Shown piece by piece: positions 7,371-14,657 of a stretch of 64,000 bases of DNA (the first letter of the stretch is position 1; each line of letters starts with the position of its first letter). Origin of the DNA: a virus. The notes under the pieces are model-generated. The model did no database searches. It saw only the letters and a program-made list of their open reading frames with translations, and was not told the DNA's origin. A program made the translations under genes and the position numbers. The stretch is taken from positions 186,001 through 250,000 of IMG/VR virus record IMGVR_UViG_3300018080_000098; one strand, written 5' to 3'.

Positions 7371-7575
7371 GAAACCTTGGACAGTGTGCGAAAAGGCTTC
7401 CCCGTGCCCACTCTGCCACAAGAAGCCTCTTCATCACCCAGATGGCCTGTGGCTGTATCATACGTGCCCCAAGACACTTGTGTATTGCGATGAACAGCAG
7501 TGGGAAGACTTTGTACGAAGAAACAGAAAACAACGTGCTACCGGTGACCTGCCGAAAATTCCAAAGGAACGATAA
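7363..7575 (+). CDS. small zinc-knuckle protein, 70 aa
   Basis: CPLCHKKPLHH near residues 15-25 plus later CPKTLVYC form a plausible C-x2-C ... C-x6-C zinc site. It overlaps the upstream gene by 8 bases and ends at the start of the next short frame. Confidence 0.65.
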   Translation: MTEKPWTVCEKASPCPLCHKKPLHHPDGLWLYHTCPKTLVYCDEQQWEDFVRRNRKQRATGDLPKIPKER

Positions 7576-7712
7576 TGCAACCCTACGGCTTTTCCAAACG
7601 CGACCGCGGCTACGATTGCCCGTGCTGAGATAACACGGAGGACCCGGCCTGGTCCAAGGCCGGAAGGAAAAGAGCTCGACAGGAAGCACGTAAAGCAGCA
7701 AAGACAGCAGCC
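7575..7712 (+). pseudogene. small Cys-rich frame interrupted by an in-frame TGA
   Basis: An ATG at 7575 with a good ribosome site (AAAGGAAC) opens a 17-residue peptide ending GYDCPC and then TGA at 7626. The same frame continues without another stop with DNTEDPAWSKAGRKRARQEA up to and into the KptA start at 7713. The sequence across the TGA looks like one small zinc protein in which a Cys codon (CPCC) has become TGA. It is either a broken gene or a recoded TGA that could extend into KptA. Confidence 0.55.
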
Positions 7713-8282
7713 ATGGACCACCAGAAATCAGTCAGCACTAGCAAGTTCCTCAGCCTCGTGCTGCGCCACAAGCCAGAAACCATCGGGCTCCAGCTCGACC
7801 CAGGAGGCTGGGCCGACGTCGACGAGCTCCTGCGTAAGTGTGGTCGAGCTCGCCGCGGTCGAAATATCACACGAGCCGATCTCGAAGAAGTCGTCGCCAC
7901 CAACAACAAAAAACGTTTCGCGTTTAGCGAAGACGGCCGAAAAATACGCGCCAGTCAAGGCCACTCCCTCCCCGTCGACCTGGGCTACGAGCCCATCGAA
8001 CCTCCCGTTCACCTCTGGCACGGTACCGCCCGTCGTTTCCTAGGTAGCATATTTGAGAAGGGTCTGCTCAAGATGAACCGACAACACGTCCATCTTTCCG
8101 CAGACTTTCACACGGCGTACACAGTAGGCCAACGTCACGGCAAGCCTGTTGTGTTCCGTGTGCACGCACTCGATATGTACAACGATGGCCACAGCTTTTT
8201 CCTGTCTGCTAACGAAGTGTGGTTGACAGATCGGGTACCCGTGAGGTATCTGACGAAGGAGCCCGATGGTCATCCAACGTAG
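7713..8282 (+). CDS. kptA: RNA 2'-phosphotransferase (KptA/Tpt1 family)
   Basis: Full-length 189-aa family member: STSKFLSLVLRHKPE at the start, then GWADVDELL, IRASQGHS near 93-100, HLWHGT near 118-123, and RQHVHLS near 144-150, which together form the NAD+-binding and RNA-binding sites. Tpt1 removes the 2'-phosphate left at a splice junction by fungal- or plant-type tRNA ligation, transferring it to NAD+. No ribosome site precedes the ATG; the upstream TGA-interrupted frame is in phase with it. With the RNA ligase at 45.2 kb and permuted tRNA genes, a tRNA-joining role is a strong inference. Confidence 0.93.
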   Translation: MDHQKSVSTSKFLSLVLRHKPETIGLQLDPGGWADVDELLRKCGRARRGRNITRADLEEVVATNNKKRFAFSEDGRKIRASQGHSLPVDLGYEPIEPPVHLWHGTARRFLGSIFEKGLLKMNRQHVHLSADFHTAYTVGQRHGKPVVFRVHALDMYNDGHSFFLSANEVWLTDRVPVRYLTKEPDGHPT

Positions 8283-8293
8283 GGGAGGGACCC

Positions 8294-8569
8294 ATGCAGG
8301 ACTACGACAGGCTCGCCAGCAAGCTGTTCAACGACGCCATGGAAGGCCTATTGATCATCCACCGTACAGCTAGAGACCACCGAATCTCAGCGTTCCTGCG
8401 CGCCGATGACGATCGACTTATCGTTGGTCCCTTCGACGCTGTCTCCGAGAAGATGGCACCCCGTTTCCGCGAACAGCTTGAGAGGCTCGAGTTCGAGCCC
8501 CAGGACAAAGTCAACGCGTGGATTTTCGATACGTCGGTGTTCCGACGGGGAAGGAAAACGGATGGTTAA
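8294..8569 (+). CDS. hypothetical protein, 91 aa
   Basis: Follows kptA by 11 bases with a strong ribosome site (GGGGAGGG). Mixed alpha/beta and charged, with no motif recognised. The stop overlaps the next gene's start. Confidence 0.65.
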   Translation: MQDYDRLASKLFNDAMEGLLIIHRTARDHRISAFLRADDDRLIVGPFDAVSEKMAPRFREQLERLEFEPQDKVNAWIFDTSVFRRGRKTDG

Positions 8570-8993
8570 TAGAAGAGGTTTTCTGGCGCTTTGTGGAGCA
8601 GGTGCTGCAGCTGCAGTGCTCCCTGAAATGGAAGCGAGTGGCACTCCCAAAACGAAGGTGTTCATCAATGACATAGATGTATCGAAGTATGTACGTCCTG
8701 GTGCGTACATCACTGTGCCAGAGTACACTTATGCGCAAGAGACAAGTTTGCGCACTTTCTACCAATATCTTGCGCTGCTCGACAGGAGTGGTGCAGTAGC
8801 GCCTGGGATTGGACCTTACTATGATAAGCTTGTCTTTACGAGAACCTATCCAGCAGATAGGCTTATAGTAAGTGGTCGTACTAACATTCCAATGAAGAAG
8901 CTCAGTTCCATGTGGGAGCTTGCTGAACGTGCTGCACAGCATTCATTGCGCCCCTCCGCCGAACGTGCCATGAAGGAGTTCTTCGATGGTTGA
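8562..8993 (+). CDS. Tat-exported protein 1 (twin-arginine signal)
   Basis: Begins MVNRRGFLALCGAGAAAAV, a textbook twin-arginine signal (RRGFL, weakly hydrophobic Ala-rich core). The mature part of about 115 aa is soluble and unfamiliar. I chose the ATG at 8562, which overlaps the previous stop. It is the first of three nearby genes with Tat-type signals, suggesting folded proteins delivered to the periplasm. Confidence 0.8.
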   Translation: MVNRRGFLALCGAGAAAAVLPEMEASGTPKTKVFINDIDVSKYVRPGAYITVPEYTYAQETSLRTFYQYLALLDRSGAVAPGIGPYYDKLVFTRTYPADRLIVSGRTNIPMKKLSSMWELAERAAQHSLRPSAERAMKEFFDG

Positions 8994-9141
8994 TGAAAAG
9001 AAATCAAAGGATAGACCTTCGACGATAACTCCCGAGGATATCGAGAAGTCACTGGAGCGTTCCAAAAAGAGCATTCAGTATCTGGAGCCTATTTTGCGGA
9101 ACGTCTTCCGAAAACCACCACCCAAGATTGTTTTGGATTGA
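8986..9141 (+). CDS. small helical protein, 51 aa
   Basis: Starts at an ATG overlapping the end of the first Tat gene, behind AAGGAG. Highly charged, probably two helices (EDIEKSLERSKKSIQYLE), and ends in a Pro-rich tail. It sits between two Tat-signal genes in one operon. Function unknown. Confidence 0.6.
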   Translation: MVDEKKSKDRPSTITPEDIEKSLERSKKSIQYLEPILRNVFRKPPPKIVLD

Positions 9142-9154
9142 CAGGAAAACACCA

Positions 9155-9526
9155 ATGAGCCAAGGATTCAACCGAAGAGGATTTTTAACGGCTTGCGGCG
9201 CGGCAACAGTAGCTGCTACGGTCCCCGGAGACAAGACGCAGTCAATTGAACCCGACTTCCATCAGGAGACTGCACGTCGTGTATGGGAAGGTTCATGCCC
9301 TTCCTCCGAAGGAGTAGACGCCAAGAAGTTGGTGTGGGACGAGTCTCAAGGCACCTATGTGCTAAAGTGTGACCTCACTGAGAAAGAACAACAAGAGATC
9401 CTCGACGCCCTCTTCGCCGCTGGCCGCACCGGCAAGCTGAGCGGGAAAATCGTGGTGCGTGAAGGCGTGGACGTACTCCACAAGTTGATAACTACCAGGA
9501 AAATTCCATGGGCGAAAAAGGCATAA
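9155..9526 (+). CDS. Tat-exported protein 2 (twin-arginine signal)
   Basis: N-terminus NRRGFLTACGAATVAATV is a twin-arginine signal very similar to that of the gene at 8562. The mature domain of about 95 aa contains LTEKEQQEILDALFAAGRTG and is not a family I know. The ATG at 9155 follows ACAGGAAA. Confidence 0.8.
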   Translation: MSQGFNRRGFLTACGAATVAATVPGDKTQSIEPDFHQETARRVWEGSCPSSEGVDAKKLVWDESQGTYVLKCDLTEKEQQEILDALFAAGRTGKLSGKIVVREGVDVLHKLITTRKIPWAKKA

Positions 9527-9759
9527 CCAGACGAGGCTTCTTTCGAATCCTCGGGGCTGTAGCTGCTACGGCAGCTGCTCCGAAGCTCCTCGCGAGAGCT
9601 AAGAAGGAAGAGCTCGTCGTCCACGAAGTCAAGCAACTGAAACTTCAGAACCCGCCAGCTTCTGAGTTTGCTGCTTTGGCGGACGTGATTGCTGACCACA
9701 TCTTCGAGACAATGCAGAGGCCGGGCTTCTGCGATCGACTCTGGGGCACCGCGGTGTAG
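9508..9759 (+). CDS. Tat-signal small protein 3
   Basis: N-terminus TRRGFFRILGAVAATAAA again fits a twin-arginine signal. The remaining 55 or so residues are short and charged and may form an anchored helix. It overlaps the preceding gene by 19 bases, so the Tat proteins are translated as a block. Confidence 0.75.
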   Translation: MGEKGITRRGFFRILGAVAATAAAPKLLARAKKEELVVHEVKQLKLQNPPASEFAALADVIADHIFETMQRPGFCDRLWGTAV

Positions 9760-9761
9760 CG

Positions 9762-9965
9762 ATGGCGATTTACGAGTACCTTTGTGACGATTGCCAAGAA
9801 GTGACTGAGCTCGAGCGGAAGCACCTTGAGCGACACGACCCCGTTGATTGTAGTCACTGCGGTTCCCGAAAGACCAGCTTGACAATATCGAAAAACTCGT
9901 TCACGTTGGAAGGGAGTGGTTGGGCTACTGATGGGTATAAGGGGCGAAGGACGACAGTGAAATGA
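9762..9965 (+). CDS. FmdB-like zinc-ribbon protein, 67 aa
   Basis: Starts MAIYEYLCDDCQEV and has CSHCGSRKT about 25 residues later, the two C-x2-C knuckles and MxxYEYxC start of the FmdB/CxxC_CXXC_SSSS family. These are small putative regulators of unknown mechanism. Two bases separate it from the last Tat gene. Confidence 0.8.
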   Translation: MAIYEYLCDDCQEVTELERKHLERHDPVDCSHCGSRKTSLTISKNSFTLEGSGWATDGYKGRRTTVK

Positions 9966-10276
9966 CCAACTACAAAGATTACCGCTTCGACGTAGAACTT
10001 ACAGTTTCCGACCAGGCCAACCCCGACGATCTAATTTTTCAGATAGATGACGAAGCCGCAGCCGCCGGTTGGATAACCTACGCCGTGGGCGATCCGCGTT
10101 CTCTATACATCCAAATTGTTGGGGACTCAAACGAGATAACACCTCGCGGCAGAGACAGTTTTTGCAAGTGGCTAGCTGCCCTAGACGGTGTAACTCGCTG
10201 CAGGTCCACTGGAATCCATAGCGTCCGCGCAGACGCCCCACCATTCGTGCACGACTACACATGCGGACCAGGTTAA
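9962..10276 (+). CDS. hypothetical protein, 104 aa
   Basis: Starts in an ATGA overlap with the zinc-ribbon gene. Probably an alternating beta/alpha domain (RFDVELTVSDQANPDDL..YIQIVGD). No recognised family. Confidence 0.65.
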   Translation: MTNYKDYRFDVELTVSDQANPDDLIFQIDDEAAAAGWITYAVGDPRSLYIQIVGDSNEITPRGRDSFCKWLAALDGVTRCRSTGIHSVRADAPPFVHDYTCGPG

Positions 10277-10300
10277 CCTTTAATAGAAAGGAGCCCAACC

Positions 10301-10504
10301 ATGGCCAACATCATTTACGCTCTCCCCGTTTCCTGCAGCAACTGTTCCCACGTCTTCAACGTTCCGCTCGACATCCGTCGAGTTACCACGGGTGGGGAGC
10401 TCGACGTTCTCAGGCTCAATCCAACCGGTCAAGTGGAACTCGACTTCGTGGAGCTCGGAGAACTCCCCACCGAGTGCCCTAACTGTGGGGAACCGTTCTC
10501 CTGA
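10301..10504 (+). CDS. zinc-ribbon protein, 67 aa
   Basis: CSNC near residue 11 and CPNCG near 61 form a zinc ribbon around a beta-rich middle. A good AAAGGAG site precedes the ATG. Confidence 0.7.
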   Translation: MANIIYALPVSCSNCSHVFNVPLDIRRVTTGGELDVLRLNPTGQVELDFVELGELPTECPNCGEPFS

Positions 10505-10538
10505 TGCCCATCCGGTCAGCTACTTTTACACGTGCTTC

Positions 10539-10841
10539 ATGGGATGGGCCACGGGACACATAGCCAAGCTCCAGCAGGGCGAGACGGTTTCCTTTCGCCC
10601 TCGGGGCAACTCGATGAAACCGATCATCAAGTCGGGACAGCTGTGCACCGTGGCACCTGTCGACCCCTCCACTCTCAAAGCTGGGGACATTGTACTCTGC
10701 CGGGTGAGGGGCAACGAGTACTTGCATCTTGTGAAGGCCGTCCAACAAAATCGCTTCCAAATTGGAAATAATCGTGGTAGGATCAACGGCTGGATCGGAC
10801 CACATTCCATATTCGGGAAACTGGAACGAGTCGATGACTAA
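10539..10841 (+). CDS. S24/S26-like peptidase domain protein, 100 aa
   Basis: Contains FRPRGNSMKPIIKSGQLCTV (catalytic Ser in GNSM), then LKAGDIVLCRV and HLVKAV (candidate Lys), and QIGNNRGRINGW. This is a compact LexA/signal-peptidase-type domain seen in many phages. No transmembrane helix is present, so it is more likely a self-cleaving or repressor-type peptidase than a secretory signal peptidase. The true substrate is unknown. Confidence 0.8.
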   Translation: MGWATGHIAKLQQGETVSFRPRGNSMKPIIKSGQLCTVAPVDPSTLKAGDIVLCRVRGNEYLHLVKAVQQNRFQIGNNRGRINGWIGPHSIFGKLERVDD

Positions 10842-11046
10842 AGAGGCCAAGATTGTTTTCGCAATATACTGTGTACTACTAGCTGGCGTTGGAGTAACGT
10901 TGTGTTTTTGCAGGAACAGTAGTCGGTTAGTGGTAGTCCTTTTGCTCGCTGCAGTATTGCTTAGCGTACTTGCTTCGGCAGTTTCTCAAGTGTGGTACGA
11001 GTATAATCAGCAATTTATTACCGATGAGGAGCAAACTGATGGCTGA
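10834..11046 (+). CDS. small two-helix membrane protein (holin-like in size)
   Basis: Two transmembrane segments: IVFAIYCVLLAGVGVTLCF and VVVLLLAAVLLSVLASAV. At 70 aa with a charged tail it has the size and topology of a class II holin, but no sequence signature proves it. It overlaps the peptidase gene by 8 bases. Confidence 0.6.
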   Translation: MTKEAKIVFAIYCVLLAGVGVTLCFCRNSSRLVVVLLLAAVLLSVLASAVSQVWYEYNQQFITDEEQTDG

Positions 11047-11455
11047 CCCTTTTCTGCAAACCAACTTCAAACTACCCCGGCACCGCAAAACCTGCGCGTA
11101 CGTCACGAGCAAAGGGAAAGAGCTCTGCGACTGCTCCGCGAAGTTCAACGGTAAGCCCTTCGCCCACTGGCAACGAATGGCACAGAAGGACGTCGTGGAA
11201 ACACTTGTGCGCGCACTATCTATCGCTGAGTCGAGCGCTCCCTACTCTTTGCCTGCAGTATTAGTTGTGCAGCAGTTGTTGCATCTGCTGGAATCATTCT
11301 CAGTTGATGTAGTTGATGAAGTGAACTACGACCGGGAGCGCTGTGTGGCCGGGTTCGCTGCCATCATGCGTGATATTTGTAGCGGTGAGTGGTCCCCTTA
11401 CTTCGACCCCTCCGCAGTAGGTCTTCCCGACAATCGCGATGACTCAGTTTCGTAG
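11039..11455 (+). CDS. hypothetical protein, 138 aa
   Basis: Overlaps the membrane-protein gene by 8 bases. Mostly helical, with a few Cys in the N-terminal third (CAYV..CDCS). No family recognised. Confidence 0.65.
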   Translation: MADPFLQTNFKLPRHRKTCAYVTSKGKELCDCSAKFNGKPFAHWQRMAQKDVVETLVRALSIAESSAPYSLPAVLVVQQLLHLLESFSVDVVDEVNYDRERCVAGFAAIMRDICSGEWSPYFDPSAVGLPDNRDDSVS

Positions 11456-11660
11456 AAACACTCCCGAACCCGCTAGCAAAGTAGTCTACCTGCCCGTGGA
11501 CATGCGAGACTTTACAGAGTCCAAGGAAGGTGCTATAGCTACAGCTAAGGCTATGCCCGGTGCGGACCAGGGATACATCACGGTACTCTGTTTTCACCCT
11601 GGCTGTTTCGACGACTACCTTCTGAACGCCATACCAGACGAGCCCGTCGATGCGATATAA
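11439..11660 (+). CDS. hypothetical protein, 73 aa
   Basis: Overlaps both neighbours. Small alpha/beta protein without motif. Confidence 0.6.
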   Translation: MTQFRRNTPEPASKVVYLPVDMRDFTESKEGAIATAKAMPGADQGYITVLCFHPGCFDDYLLNAIPDEPVDAI

Positions 11661-11841
11661 TGCCAAGGTAGTAGGCGTTTGCGAGCATTGCGGACTCGAG
11701 TGGATAGCTCGAGGCGAACCTTCCGAAGAAGGTACACAGTGCATGGTGCAGCGGTGCTATTGTCACGTTGATATGTCTTTCGATCAATTGGACAGTTGCA
11801 TCAGAGATTTAAGGAAGTCTCTGGAGGAATCTAATAAGTAG
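11650..11841 (+). CDS. zinc-knuckle protein, 63 aa
   Basis: CEHCGLEW near residue 11 and CMVQRCYCH near 31-39 make a likely zinc site, followed by a helical tail. The stop overlaps the next coding frame. Confidence 0.65.
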   Translation: MRYNAKVVGVCEHCGLEWIARGEPSEEGTQCMVQRCYCHVDMSFDQLDSCIRDLRKSLEESNK

Positions 11842-12088
11842 GTCCCGTAAGAAAAGCCGCTTCATCGACGTCGTCGCTCCTGGTAACGGGAAGATTTTCC
11901 GGCGAAGCGCCAACAAAGCCATGCGAGCCAGAACGCGTACCCTTCTCAAACGATGCCTGTTCGATATCCTGCCCGTGCGCCTCGAGGAGGTCAGCGATAT
12001 CTACGACTACAAGGACTACAGCTGCTACGTGAGTACCGACGACACCGAGTGGCGACTTAAAGAGCTCGAGCGGCAGAAAAGAAAATGA
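11834..12088 (+). CDS. basic conserved phage protein with apparent ATA start, 84 aa
   Basis: An open frame with clear coding character (SRSRKKSRFIDVVAPGNGK ... YDYKDYSCYVSTDDTEW) has no ATG, GTG or TTG near its 5' end. An ATA at 11834 sits 5 bases after a perfect GGAGGA site, where the protein would read (M)SRSRKKS. The Arg/Lys-rich N-terminus resembles small conserved phage proteins I recall. The end overlaps the next ATG (ATGA). Confidence 0.6.
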   Translation: MSRSRKKSRFIDVVAPGNGKIFRRSANKAMRARTRTLLKRCLFDILPVRLEEVSDIYDYKDYSCYVSTDDTEWRLKELERQKRK

Positions 12089-12294
12089 CGCATGATGACT
12101 TCCCGCCCAAGCCCCCTCCCAGATTCGTCTTTCCTTCCGGGTCTTTAGTTGGTGGCGACTGCTCCACCGCAGAAAACTTGCCCGAGTGCCCCAACTGCGG
12201 TACGATCATGATCGTTGTTGAAGGGGTAGCAGCCCACTGCCCGGAGTGTTGCTACAAACAAAAATACCCTTGGATGGTACTGGAGGAGTTGTAA
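12085..12294 (+). CDS. zinc-ribbon protein, 69 aa
   Basis: Pro-rich N-terminus, then CPNCG and CPECCYK about 17 residues apart, a compact zinc ribbon. Starts in an ATGA overlap. Confidence 0.7.
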   Translation: MTHDDFPPKPPPRFVFPSGSLVGGDCSTAENLPECPNCGTIMIVVEGVAAHCPECCYKQKYPWMVLEEL

Positions 12295-12645
12295 ATGACA
12301 AAGTATGCTGAGCGTTTTAACAAAGAGATTGCACAACTATTACCGCAGAATAGGCGAGCAGCTTTCGAGATTCTACGGGTGCTCATGCATCCGAAGAGCG
12401 ATCTCAAACAAGGTCCAGCAGCTGAAGCGTTAGCACTAGCAAATATTTACCACGCAGTAGCAAATCCAAAAAGAGGCGTGAATTTGCTCGCACCGTTTCT
12501 TGGCGACCTTGACGTAAAAAGAGCTATCCGTAAAGTTTGGGACCAAGCGTTCAAGGGGTGGCCCGGAGAGCTAGAGATTAAAGAACAGCAGTCTATTATT
12601 GTTTATCGCCCTACTCCTGGAGGATTGCTTAGCGATGCTACTTGA
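12295..12645 (+). CDS. hypothetical protein, 116 aa
   Basis: Immediately follows the zinc-ribbon gene (TAAATG). Predominantly helical. Codons here are more AT-rich than in the flanking genes, which may mark a different origin. No motif recognised. Confidence 0.65.
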   Translation: MTKYAERFNKEIAQLLPQNRRAAFEILRVLMHPKSDLKQGPAAEALALANIYHAVANPKRGVNLLAPFLGDLDVKRAIRKVWDQAFKGWPGELEIKEQQSIIVYRPTPGGLLSDAT

Positions 12646-12952
12646 TGAGAATGGAAAGTTGGCCACGGTACCCGACGACGAGTTCCCCTACGAGCTCGAC
12701 GAAGACGGTAATTGGGTCCGCAAGGACAGAATAAAACCTGGGGAGTTTGACAACAACCTCTACAAGCTCATCGACTTCCAAATCGACAAGCAAGTGGTAG
12801 AGGACATCCTGCAAAACACCATCAACTATTACTGGGAGGAAAACTGTGAAGGTGAAACCCCTCCCAACATCGAAGTGGTAGAAGCAACGCACGACAAAAT
12901 CACCTTCCTCGTCCACGAGCCAGAACCATGGTCCTTCTCAGTTCCCATCTAA
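12635..12952 (+). CDS. acidic hypothetical protein, 105 aa
   Basis: Start at the ATG at 12635 behind TGGAGGA. Acidic and Tyr/Trp-rich, with no family recognised. It overlaps its neighbours at both ends. Confidence 0.65.
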   Translation: MLLDENGKLATVPDDEFPYELDEDGNWVRKDRIKPGEFDNNLYKLIDFQIDKQVVEDILQNTINYYWEENCEGETPPNIEVVEATHDKITFLVHEPEPWSFSVPI

Positions 12953-13113
12953 GCTCGCAACCTCATGGTGTTCCAGCTCGAGCTCTCACCATCACTCCGG
13001 ACATAGCCAAGCAACTTGCTAGAGAATCTCAGCAGGTGCGCAAAGAATTCCGTAAACGTATCCGCAAGATGTGGCACATCCCACCGCATGAACGCCGTGC
13101 CGTTTCCAGATAA
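12928..13113 (+). CDS. small basic protein, 61 aa
   Basis: The C-terminal half is a strongly basic helix (SQQVRKEFRKRIRKMWHIPP). The start overlaps the previous gene; a shorter form is possible. Modest support. Confidence 0.5.
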   Translation: MVLLSSHLSSQPHGVPARALTITPDIAKQLARESQQVRKEFRKRIRKMWHIPPHERRAVSR

Positions 13114-13139
13114 GCTGTAGTTCTACATTATTCTATGAT

Positions 13140-13652
13140 ATGCCAGACCGCCGCTTCTACATGCGGTTGCGGGTGCTTCATGTTGAGGACGATGAGGGGA
13201 TCGGGGAGCTTGTAGAGAAGCTACTAGATCTCTCCTACCTAGACATGCACCTGCAGCGCGTGACTACCCTCCAAGAAGGGATAGACTTGCTGTACCAACA
13301 GCGGTGGGACGTAATCCTGCTCGACCTCACCCTTCCAGACAGCGCACCCAAAGATACTTTCCAAGAAGTCTACAAAATAGCACCACAGCTCCCCATCGTC
13401 GTCTTGACCGCGGAAACAGACATCGAGATACGCGCCGCTACGATAGCAATGGGAGCTCAAGATTGTATCGACAAAATCGAGCTCTCCGCAACGCCCAACC
13501 TCCTCGCCCGAACCCTCCGCTTTGCCGTTGAGCGCCAGCGTACCATCCTCGAGCTGCAGGAAATCATTCGCGAGCTAGAGCTTTCCAAAAAGAAGCTCCA
13601 GGAGCTCATCGAGCAGGTAGACGATTCCCTAGATCCCTCCATCAAGCACTGA
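13140..13652 (+). CDS. response-regulator receiver-domain protein
   Basis: 170-aa CheY-like domain: acidic pair E16-D17-D18 (VLHVEDDEG), phospho-acceptor Asp62 (VILLDLTLPDS), Thr90 (VVLTAE) and Lys112 (CIDKIE) are all present. A C-terminal coiled-coil helix (ELSKKKLQELIEQVDDS) replaces an output DNA-binding domain. It could be phosphorylated by a host kinase or titrate one; that is inference. An alternative start is the ATG at 13161. The upstream sequence lacks a good ribosome site. Confidence 0.88.
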   Translation: MPDRRFYMRLRVLHVEDDEGIGELVEKLLDLSYLDMHLQRVTTLQEGIDLLYQQRWDVILLDLTLPDSAPKDTFQEVYKIAPQLPIVVLTAETDIEIRAATIAMGAQDCIDKIELSATPNLLARTLRFAVERQRTILELQEIIRELELSKKKLQELIEQVDDSLDPSIKH

Positions 13653-13665
13653 CGCGCTTTTTAAT

Positions 13666-13709
13666 TGACACAGTATTGTTTTTGGGGCATTCTCGACAAA
13701 GAGTTGTCG
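13666..13709 (+). promoter_or_regulatory. possible promoter with hairpin before the ribosome site
   Basis: TTGACA at 13666 is followed about 17 bases later by a weak -10. A perfect hairpin CGACAA-AGAG-TTGTCG (13694-13709) lies directly before the GGAGG of the next gene, well placed as an operator or translational control element. Confidence 0.4.
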
Positions 13710-13720
13710 GAGGAACCACT

Positions 13721-14119
13721 ATGAGTGATTGCACACAAAGAGCTGCTGCTATCATGTTACCAGGCCAGGTGATCATCAACAGCTCTGCACAGGCTTCCCC
13801 TAGGGCTAAACGAAGTACGGTTGATAGTGCTCAGGTCAATAACAAAAATGTGCGTTATCGAAACACTAAGAAACTTCACCGTGATACAGGAGACCTTCTT
13901 TCAATTACTGTAGGTGAGTTTGCACGTCTCCAAGATACATGTAGACGGTTGAGTTATCTAGGCCGCGTGGAAAGCGAAATACAGCTGCTGCCTTTTGTAA
14001 GGAGTCTTTGCGAAAAGTACGGGCTTGACCCAGAAGTGTACAGCCTCAACACTTATTTCGGTAGATTCTTTGAGATAGACGGACCCGATGATGGGTTCCC
14101 CGTAGGCGAGCTTGTCTGA
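13721..14119 (+). CDS. 'LLPG-tag' protein, 132 aa, paralogue of the 15094 C-terminus
   Basis: N-terminal tag CTQRAAAIMLPGQ. The C-terminal half (SITVGEFARLQ ... FVRSLCEKYGLDPE ... DDGF) is homologous by eye to the C-terminus of the protein at 15094. So two tag proteins share a second domain as well. A good GGAGG site precedes the ATG. Confidence 0.75.
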   Translation: MSDCTQRAAAIMLPGQVIINSSAQASPRAKRSTVDSAQVNNKNVRYRNTKKLHRDTGDLLSITVGEFARLQDTCRRLSYLGRVESEIQLLPFVRSLCEKYGLDPEVYSLNTYFGRFFEIDGPDDGFPVGELV

Positions 14120-14436
14120 TGGCACGTCTGCCTTTCCAGTGTGGCTTCTGCAAGCATCGCATTGGCCACCTCAACGCGCACGGTACTGGAGGACTCCCTC
14201 GCAGCCGCGGTGGACTTAGTCGCGTGCACCTCACCGGGCGCAAGCGGTTAAAGAAACTCAAGTTTCGACGCGGTGCTACTCGGAAACGAAAACTACTGCG
14301 GTACGTTGGAGAGCTTCGCAAAAAGTACTCAGCAGAGCACAGTAACTGGGTGTACGAGTACGTCTGCCACGATTGTGGTAATACGGGTTGGAGCGACCAC
14401 CCGGATTTGGCCAACAAGGTAGAGGAGGCGTTATGA
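14119..14436 (+). CDS. basic zinc-ribbon protein, 105 aa
   Basis: CGFCKHR near residue 8 and CHDCGNTGW near 83 form a split zinc ribbon around a very basic centre (GRKRLKKLKFRRGATRKRK), which points to nucleic-acid binding. Starts on the last base of the preceding stop (TGATGG). Confidence 0.7.
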   Translation: MARLPFQCGFCKHRIGHLNAHGTGGLPRSRGGLSRVHLTGRKRLKKLKFRRGATRKRKLLRYVGELRKKYSAEHSNWVYEYVCHDCGNTGWSDHPDLANKVEEAL

Positions 14437-14657
14437 GTATTCGTGCTAGGCAGGACCGAGCGGACATTTATCTTTGTGATCGAGAAGGCTGTACCGCTAG
14501 GCGAGCTTCCAATTGTGGCGTTCCTAGAGGTTGGGTGGAGGGGCATTTTGGTTCTTTTCATTTGTGCACTGCGGATCGAGATCTTTTGAATCGATACAAC
14601 CAGATTGCCGCCACACACGGAGTCCGCGCACTCTACGGTCGGAAAGGTTGTGGGTGA
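14433..14657 (+). CDS. small Cys/His protein, 74 aa
   Basis: CDREGCTARRASNCG and later HLC resemble a zinc-binding treble clef of a type common in phage genomes. Starts in an ATGA overlap. Confidence 0.6.
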   Translation: MSIRARQDRADIYLCDREGCTARRASNCGVPRGWVEGHFGSFHLCTADRDLLNRYNQIAATHGVRALYGRKGCG

